64,000 bases of DNA from Escherichia fergusonii ATCC 35469 (GTDB lineage: Bacteria; Pseudomonadota; Gammaproteobacteria; Enterobacterales; Enterobacteriaceae), in the NCBI RefSeq assembly GCF_000026225.1, contig NC_011740.1, positions 2,294,001 through 2,358,000 of the forward strand. Reading direction: 5' to 3'. Under the pieces are notes generated by a model. That model worked only from the letters and a program-made list of their open reading frames with translations, had not been told where the DNA came from and did no database searches. The translations under genes were made by a program, and so were the position numbers. Shown here piece after piece: positions 58,512-64,000 of this stretch (positions within the stretch are counted from its first letter, which is position 1; each line of letters starts with the position of its first letter).

Positions 58512-60998
58512 TTACACCTTCTCCAGTTTTACCGCACACTTCTTGAAGTCCGTCTCTTTCGAGAGCGGATCGGTCGCATCCAGCGTCAGTTTGTTAACCA
58601 GCTGTGCGGCGTCGAAGAACGGCATATACACCAGGCCCTGCGGCGGACGGTTACGACCGCGCGTTTCAACAATCGAGATCACTTCGCCACGGCGAGAAAC
58701 CACTTTCACTTTGTCGCCACGACGCAGATCGCGCGCTTTCGCATCCAGCGGATGAATAAACAGGACCGCTTCCGGGAAGGCACGGTGCAGTTCCGGTACA
58801 CGGCGAGTCATACTGCCGGTGTGCCAGTGCTCCAGGACGCGTCCGGTAGAGAGCCACAGGTCGTACTCTTCATCCGGTGCTTCCGCCGCCGGTTCGAACG
58901 GCAGTGCGAAGATCACTGCTTTGCCATCCGGTTTACCGTAGAACTTGTAGCCTTCGCCCGCTTTCACGTACGGGTCGTTACCTTCGCTATAACGCCACTG
59001 CGTTTCTTTACCGTTAACCACCGGCCAGCGCAGACCACGTGCTTTGTGGTAGTCATCGAACGGTGCCAGATCGTGACCATGACCGCGACCAAACCATGCG
59101 TACTCTTCGAACAGCCCTTTTTGCAGATAGAAGCCCAACTCGCGGGATTCATCGTTCAACTGATCTTCCGCCAGTTCGGATACCGGGAATTTGCTCACTT
59201 CCGGAGTGGCATACAGAACCTCATACAGCGTTTTGCCACGCAGTTCCGGTTTCTTCGCCAGCAACTCTTCCGGCCACACTTCTTCAGTTTTGAAGCGGCG
59301 GGAAAACTGAACTAACTGCCAGAGATCCGATTTCGCTTCGCCCGGTGCCTGTACCTGCTGACGCCAGAATTGAGTACGGCGTTCGGCGTTACCGTAAGCC
59401 CCCTCTTTTTCTACCCACATTGCTGTCGGCAGGATCAAGTCGGCTGCCAGCGCACTGACTGTCGGATACGGATCGGAAACGATGATAAAGTTGCGCGGAT
59501 CGCGCCAGCCCGGCATACGCTCTTCATTAATGTTCGGCCCGGCCTGCATGTTGTTGGTACACATGGTCCAGTAAACATTCAGTTTGCCGTCTTTCAGCGC
59601 ACGGTCCTGTGCCACCGCGTGCAGGCCGATTTTCGCCGGAATGGTGCCGCTCGGGATATTCCACTTCTTCTCGCAGATATCACGGTGTTTCTCGTTAGTC
59701 ACCACCATGTCCGCAGGCAGACGGTGAGCAAAGGTGCCGACTTCACGCGCAGTACCGCACGCAGAAGGCTGCCCGGTCAGGGAGAACGGACCGCAACCCG
59801 GCTGAGAAATTTTGCCAGTCAGCAGGTGCAGGTTGTAGACCAGGTTGTTGGCCCACACGCCACGGGTATGCTGGTTAAAGCCCATCGTCCAGTAGGAGAT
59901 GACTTTCTTGTTCGGATCGGCATACAGCTGCGCCAGTTGTTCTAACTGGTCTTTCGGCACGCCGGTCATTTCAGCGGTTTTTTCCAGCGTATACTCAGCA
60001 ACGAAGGCTTTGTAATCTTCAAAGCTCATCGGTTCGGAAGCGTCAGAACCTGGGTTCTTCGCTGCTTTTTCCAGCGGATGGGTCGGACGTAAACCGTAGC
60101 CGATGTCCGTCGCCCCTTTGCGCAGGTTAACGTGTTTGCTAAAGAAGTCCTGATTTATCGCGTTGTTTTGAATGATATAGTTGGCGATGTAGTTCAGGAT
60201 CACCAGGTCAGACTGTGGCGTAAAGATGATGCCGTTATCCGCCAGCTCGAAGCTACGATGCTGGTAGGTAGAAAGCACCGCCACGGTGACGTTCTGGTTA
60301 GAGAGACGACGGTTGGTGATGCGCGACCAGAGGATCGGGTGCATCTCCGCCATGTTAGCGCCCCACAGCACAAACGCGTCAGCCTGTTCGATGTCGTCAT
60401 AGCAGCCCATCGGCTCATCCATACCAAAGGTACGCATAAAGCCAACTACCGCCGACGCCATACAGTGACGCGCGTTCGGGTCGATGTTGTTCGAACGGAA
60501 GCCCGCTTTGAACAGCTTGGACGCGGCATAACCTTCCCAGATAGTCCACTGACCAGAACCGAACATACCGATCGATTCCGGCCCTTTTTCTTTCAGGGCA
60601 GTCTTGAATTTTTCTTCCATCACATCGAAGGCCTGATCCCAGGTGATTGGGGTGAACTCGCCTTCTTTGTCATATTTACCGTTTTTCATACGCAGAAGCG
60701 GCTGCGTCAAACGGTCTTTACCGTACATGATTTTGGGCAGGAAATAGCCCTTAATGCAGTTCAGACCACGGTTAACCGGTGCGTCCGGGTCGCCCTGACA
60801 GGCCACCACACGCCCCTGCTGCGTTCCGACCAGAACGCCACAACCAGTACCGCAGAAACGGCATGGTGCTTTATCCCATTTAATGGCTTCCTGCTGACCA
60901 ACAACGGCGCGGGCAACGCCCGGCACGCTGAGACCGGCAGCCGCCGCAGCGGCCGCAACGGCGTTAGCTTTCATAAAGCTACGACGACTGAGTTTCAT
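58512..60998 (-). CDS. napA: NapA, periplasmic nitrate reductase catalytic subunit
   Basis: Reduces nitrate to nitrite in the periplasm with Mo-bis-MGD and one 4Fe-4S cluster. 828 residues: Tat signal [10 protein letters not shown], cluster ligands Cys46, Cys49, Cys53 and Cys81, and the probable Mo-ligand Cys near 179 (ARHCMASAV). Overlaps its chaperone gene napD by four bases. Identical to K-12 NapA as far as I recall. Confidence 0.98.
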   Translation of the reverse strand: MKLSRRSFMKANAVAAAAAAAGLSVPGVARAVVGQQEAIKWDKAPCRFCGTGCGVLVGTQQGRVVACQGDPDAPVNRGLNCIKGYFLPKIMYGKDRLTQPLLRMKNGKYDKEGEFTPITWDQAFDVMEEKFKTALKEKGPESIGMFGSGQWTIWEGYAASKLFKAGFRSNNIDPNARHCMASAVVGFMRTFGMDEPMGCYDDIEQADAFVLWGANMAEMHPILWSRITNRRLSNQNVTVAVLSTYQHRSFELADNGIIFTPQSDLVILNYIANYIIQNNAINQDFFSKHVNLRKGATDIGYGLRPTHPLEKAAKNPGSDASEPMSFEDYKAFVAEYTLEKTAEMTGVPKDQLEQLAQLYADPNKKVISYWTMGFNQHTRGVWANNLVYNLHLLTGKISQPGCGPFSLTGQPSACGTAREVGTFAHRLPADMVVTNEKHRDICEKKWNIPSGTIPAKIGLHAVAQDRALKDGKLNVYWTMCTNNMQAGPNINEERMPGWRDPRNFIIVSDPYPTVSALAADLILPTAMWVEKEGAYGNAERRTQFWRQQVQAPGEAKSDLWQLVQFSRRFKTEEVWPEELLAKKPELRGKTLYEVLYATPEVSKFPVSELAEDQLNDESRELGFYLQKGLFEEYAWFGRGHGHDLAPFDDYHKARGLRWPVVNGKETQWRYSEGNDPYVKAGEGYKFYGKPDGKAVIFALPFEPAAEAPDEEYDLWLSTGRVLEHWHTGSMTRRVPELHRAFPEAVLFIHPLDAKARDLRRGDKVKVVSRRGEVISIVETRGRNRPPQGLVYMPFFDAAQLVNKLTLDATDPLSKETDFKKCAVKLEKV

Positions 60999-61258
60999 GG
61001 TGTTTCCTCACCTTGCTCTTCCTGCTGGTGATAAACCAGCGACACCGCCAGCACGCCCTCTACGTTGCGTACTGACTCAATGGTTTGGATCAGCGTTTCG
61101 CTGTCTTCTGCTTCCACCACCACAATCAACTGACCGCTCGGCGCGTCGCTGACAGCGACTTCACAGCCGGGAAAGGCGTTCAGTTGGGTGCTGATGTCTG
61201 AAATTCGTTCGCTTTTGGCCTGCACGACCAGGCTGCAAACTTGCCAGTTAGTGTGCAT
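60995..61258 (-). CDS. napD: NapD, NapA signal-peptide chaperone
   Basis: A small cytosolic chaperone that binds the NapA Tat signal until the cofactor is inserted. 87 residues, ferredoxin-like fold. Overlaps napF by 11 bases and napA by 4. Confidence 0.95.
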   Translation of the reverse strand: MHTNWQVCSLVVQAKSERISDISTQLNAFPGCEVAVSDAPSGQLIVVVEAEDSETLIQTIESVRNVEGVLAVSLVYHQQEEQGEETP

Positions 61259-61742
61259 GGAGATACTCCGCAGTTATGGCTGATACCGGACAGCTGGCTG
61301 CACATGCTCCACATCCGTTGCAAAGTTGGCTATTAAGTTGCGGCTGGTAGATCCCGGAGAGCGTCGGGCGAAAGATAATTGCCATTGGCTCACAGCTATC
61401 CTGACAGCGGCGGCATTCAACTGACTGATACGCCAGGCACGCGTCCCCAATGGTGAACTGCAAATCCCAGGCCCTGGTGTGGCGCGGAGAAAATAGCGAT
61501 TCGGGGCAAGCCTGCGCGCAGGCATAACAGAAGCTGCACTCGTTATTTTTGAAATTAACGCTCGGATAGCCCCCCGCGCCGCGTTGCAGAATGTTGTTTT
61601 CACAAGCATTAATACAGGCGTCACAGCGGGTGCAATGGGTCAGAAAATGAGATTCATCACCTGACCAGGGCGGACGGATACCGTTACTGGCTTTGCGCCA
61701 GCGACCAGTGAGTATGCCCCGACGGGATGCATCAATCTTCAC
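61248..61742 (-). CDS. napF: NapF, ferredoxin-type protein
   Basis: A cytoplasmic protein with four Cys clusters (CTRCDACINAC, CSFCYACAQAC, CRRCQDSC, CNGCGACAASC) thought to help mature the NapA iron-sulfur cluster. 164 residues. First gene of nap-ccm. Confidence 0.95.
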   Translation of the reverse strand: MKIDASRRGILTGRWRKASNGIRPPWSGDESHFLTHCTRCDACINACENNILQRGAGGYPSVNFKNNECSFCYACAQACPESLFSPRHTRAWDLQFTIGDACLAYQSVECRRCQDSCEPMAIIFRPTLSGIYQPQLNSQLCNGCGACAASCPVSAITAEYLHAH

Positions 61743-61855
61743 ATTGACCTTCCAACATTAACGCGCTCTGAAAATTGAGAGCGAGCAAATAAACCACACA
61801 ACTAATAAGCTATTTTTATGCCCGCTAAGATATAAAAGGTTGTGTCAAAGATGCA

Positions 61856-61890
61856 TACCCCGATCGGGGTAAAACATGTTGTCGGATCAA
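61856..61890 (-). promoter_or_regulatory. napF promoter: NarP 7-2-7 site and FNR site
   Basis: TACCCCGATCGGGGTA (61856-61871) is a perfect 7-2-7 inverted repeat of NarL/NarP heptamers, centre 61863.5. TTGATCCGACAACA on the minus strand (61877-61890) is an FNR-like site with one good half (TTGAT), centre 61883.5. The 20-bp spacing equals that of the known -44.5 NarP and -64.5 FNR sites, which puts the start near 61819, preceded by TTATAT. The FNR second half is poor. The rest of the gap to eco (61891-62146) is AT-rich and holds the eco promoter region. Confidence 0.75.
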
Positions 61891-62146
61891 AAGAGCAGCA
61901 GTAAAGGAAGCAAAAATGCGATTTTACTCACATTTCATATGGTTAGGCATCTAATTATATAGCGCGCATTTAACCAAATAATTTCCTACCCTGAAATTTA
62001 ATAGAAGCATATAACACCAATAGATTAGGTAAAACTGTCTGAATATTCTTTAAGTTATTCATAAAGCAAATTAATAAATACGATGAATATGTTAACCTTC
62101 AACGACATCATCGGTGAAAACCTATAAATGAAGAAGGAAAGCAAAA

Positions 62147-62635
62147 ATGAAGACCATTCTACCTGCAGTATTGTTTGCCGCTTTCGCCACCACCTCCGCC
62201 TGGGCGGCAGAGAGCGTCCAGCCACTGGAAAAAATCGCGCCTTATCCGCAAGCTGAAAAAGGCATGAAGCGTCAGGTGATTCAGTTAACCCCGCAAAAAG
62301 ATGAATCTACCCTGAAAGTAGAACTGTTAATCGGTCAGACGCTGGAAGTCGATTGCAATTTGCATCGTCTCGGCGGGAAGCTGGAAAGCAAAACGCTGGA
62401 AGGCTGGGGCTATGATTATTACGTCTTTGATAAAGTTAGCTCGCCGGTTTCCACGATGATGGCCTGCCCGGATGGCAAGAAAGAGAAGAAATTTGTCACC
62501 GCGTATCTGGGCGATGCCGGAATGCTGCGTTACAACAGCAAGCTGCCTATCGTGGTGTATACCCCGGACAATGTGGATGTGAAATACCGCATCTGGAAGG
62601 CAGAAGAGAAAATTGACAACGCAGTAGAAAAATAA
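62147..62635 (+). CDS. eco: Ecotin, periplasmic serine protease inhibitor
   Basis: A dimeric inhibitor of trypsin-like proteases including neutrophil elastase. 162 residues with signal peptide [20 protein letters not shown]. The reactive-site pair Met104-Met105 (mature 84-85) and the disulfide Cys70-Cys107 are present. A handful of changes from K-12, including the C-terminal AVEK. Confidence 0.96.
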   Translation: MKTILPAVLFAAFATTSAWAAESVQPLEKIAPYPQAEKGMKRQVIQLTPQKDESTLKVELLIGQTLEVDCNLHRLGGKLESKTLEGWGYDYYVFDKVSSPVSTMMACPDGKKEKKFVTAYLGDAGMLRYNSKLPIVVYTPDNVDVKYRIWKAEEKIDNAVEK

Positions 62636-62815
62636 GTCGCTCACACCTGGTCATCCGCCAGTCTCGACGTGGTATTACCCATTCTCGTGACAGCTGATGG
62701 ATGACCAGTTAAATCTTCACTGCCTGAACCCCCCCCCGGAATCCTCTCATTTAAAATCGTCCCTCCCCCAGCATCTATACTTATCTTTTTGCTCTGTTTT
62801 CTCACTGGAGGAGTC

Positions 62816-64000
62816 ATGCGGTGGATCCTGTTCATCCTCTTCTGCCTACTGGGCGCACCTGCCCATGCGGTATCCATACCCGGCGTTACAACCACAACGA
62901 CAACGGACTCAACGACTGAACCGGCCCCGGAACCGGATATCGAACAAAAAAAAGCAGCCTATGGCGCACTGGCAGATGTGCTGGATAACGACACCTCGCG
63001 TAAAGAGTTGATTGACCAGTTGCGTACTGTCGCCACTACGCCCCCTGCGGAACCGGTACCGAAGATCGTGCCGCCGACGCTGGTTGAAGAGCAAACCGTG
63101 CTGCAAAAGGTCACCGAAGTCAGCCGCCATTATGGTGAAGCCCTTTCTGCCCGCTTCGGACAACTTTATCGCAATATCACCGGCTCCCCGCATAAGCCGT
63201 TTAATCCACAAACCTTCAGCAATGCGCTGACCCATTTTTCAATGTTAGCGGTATTAGTGTTTGGTTTTTACTGGCTGATTCGGCTGTGCGCGCTGCCACT
63301 GTATCGCAAAATGGGTCAGTGGGCGCGGCAAAAAAATCGTGAGCGCAGTAACTGGTTGCAGCTTCCGGCGATGATTATCGGGGCGTTTATTATCGACCTG
63401 CTGTTACTGGCGCTGACATTATTTGTCGGCCAGGTATTAAGCGACAACCTGAATGCGGGCAGTCGCACCATCGCTTTCCAACAAAGTTTGTTTCTCAACG
63501 CCTTTGCCCTGATTGAATTTTTCAAAGCTGTACTACGCCTGATTTTTTGCCCCAACGTGGCGGAGCTGCGCCCGTTCACGATTCAGGACGAAAGCGCCCG
63601 TTACTGGAGTCGTCGCCTGAGCTGGTTAAGCAGCCTGATTGGGTATGGTCTGATTGTGGCTGTGCCGATTATCTCTAATCAGGTGAATGTGCAAATCGGT
63701 GCGCTAGCGAACGTCATCATTATGCTGTGCATGACCGTCTGGGCGCTGTACCTGATCTTTCGTAATAAAAAAGAGATTACGCAGCATTTACTCAACTTCG
63801 CGGAACACTCGCTGGCCTTTTTCAGCCTGTTTATTCGCGCTTTTGCGCTGGTGTGGCACTGGTTGGCAAGCGCCTATTTTATCGTGCTGTTTTTCTTTTC
63901 GTTGTTCGATCCGGGCAACAGCCTGAAATTTATGATGGGTGCAACGGTACGCAGCCTGGCGATTATTGGTATCGCAGCGTTTGTTTCCGGTATGTTTTCC
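62816..64000 (+). CDS. ybiO: YbiO, moderate-conductance mechanosensitive channel (5' part)
   Basis: The first 395 codons of an MscS-family channel of about 741 residues; it continues past the right edge. Signal peptide MRWILFILFCLLGAPAHA, a periplasmic domain (about 20-140), then several membrane helices; the MscS pore and C-terminal domain lie beyond the window. GGAGGAG precedes the ATG. Recognised as a near-identical match to K-12 YbiO. In K-12 ybiO is next to glnQ, not eco, so this adjacency is a rearrangement. Confidence 0.9.
   Translation, partial: MRWILFILFCLLGAPAHAVSIPGVTTTTTTDSTTEPAPEPDIEQKKAAYGALADVLDNDTSRKELIDQLRTVATTPPAEPVPKIVPPTLVEEQTVLQKVTEVSRHYGEALSARFGQLYRNITGSPHKPFNPQTFSNALTHFSMLAVLVFGFYWLIRLCALPLYRKMGQWARQKNRERSNWLQLPAMIIGAFIIDLLLLALTLFVGQVLSDNLNAGSRTIAFQQSLFLNAFALIEFFKAVLRLIFCPNVAELRPFTIQDESARYWSRRLSWLSSLIGYGLIVAVPIISNQVNVQIGALANVIIMLCMTVWALYLIFRNKKEITQHLLNFAEHSLAFFSLFIRAFALVWHWLASAYFIVLFFFSLFDPGNSLKFMMGATVRSLAIIGIAAFVSGMFS

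Noticed and set aside
62729..62737. Run of nine C as a possible frameshift or phase-variation tract
   Set aside because: It lies in the eco-ybiO gap, 78 bp before the ybiO ATG, not in a coding region or between plausible -10 and -35 elements. I note it only as a feature of the junction.

Overview
This window is an enterobacterial chromosome segment whose gene order follows the Escherichia coli K-12 interval galS-yeiB-folE-yeiG-cirA-lysP-yeiE-yeiH-nfo through narP-ccm-nap-eco almost gene for gene. I am confident of the genus Escherichia. Judged against sequences I recall, some proteins (FolE, NapA, CcmC, CcmH) are essentially identical to E. coli, while others (YeiQ, YeiR, LpxT, NarP) are clearly diverged. 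Together with gene content that K-12 lacks at these places, this suggests a near relative (E. fergusonii, E. albertii or a cryptic clade) or a mosaic E. coli lineage. I cannot decide the species from this window.

Layout. Positions 1-10.3 kb: the start of galS, folE-yeiB (tetrahydrofolate synthesis plus a membrane protein), yeiG esterase, the colicin I receptor gene cirA, the lysine permease gene lysP, the divergent yeiE/yeiH pair and the DNA repair gene nfo. 10.3-17.8 kb: a nucleoside and pseudouridine salvage region (yeiI, rihB-nupX, yeiL, psuK-psuG-psuT) with two paralogous transporters and two paralogous PfkB-type kinases. 18.2-22.0 kb: the fructose PTS operon fruBKA behind two Cra operators. 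22.3-24.5 kb: setB, yeiW and efpL. A complete IS4 (24563-25988) sits inside the efpL terminator.

26-38 kb: yeiQ, yeiR, lpxT, mepS, pdeN and the yejABEF peptide ABC transporter, then yejG. 38.4-47.5 kb: bcr, rsuA, radD, rplY, an accessory exported alpha/beta-hydrolase gene, yejK, yejL, yejM and tRNA-Pro(GGG). Downstream of that tRNA, where K-12 has yejO, lie an AT-rich scar and a ymgG-ymgD pair. 48.9-61.9 kb: narP converges on the long periplasmic nitrate reductase and cytochrome c maturation operon napFDAGHBC-ccmABCDEFGH. NarP is the response regulator expected to control that operon, and its binding site is visible upstream of napF. The window ends with eco (ecotin) and the first 395 codons of ybiO, an adjacency not found in K-12.

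I found no CRISPR array, rRNA, prophage or defence system. The observations most worth checking are the IS4 that destroys one terminator and supplies another, a hairpin that buries the nfo ribosome-binding site, a hairpin with a compensatory base change shared by two hydrolase-transporter gaps, the eco-ybiO junction, and the accessory cargo at rplY-yejK and at proL.
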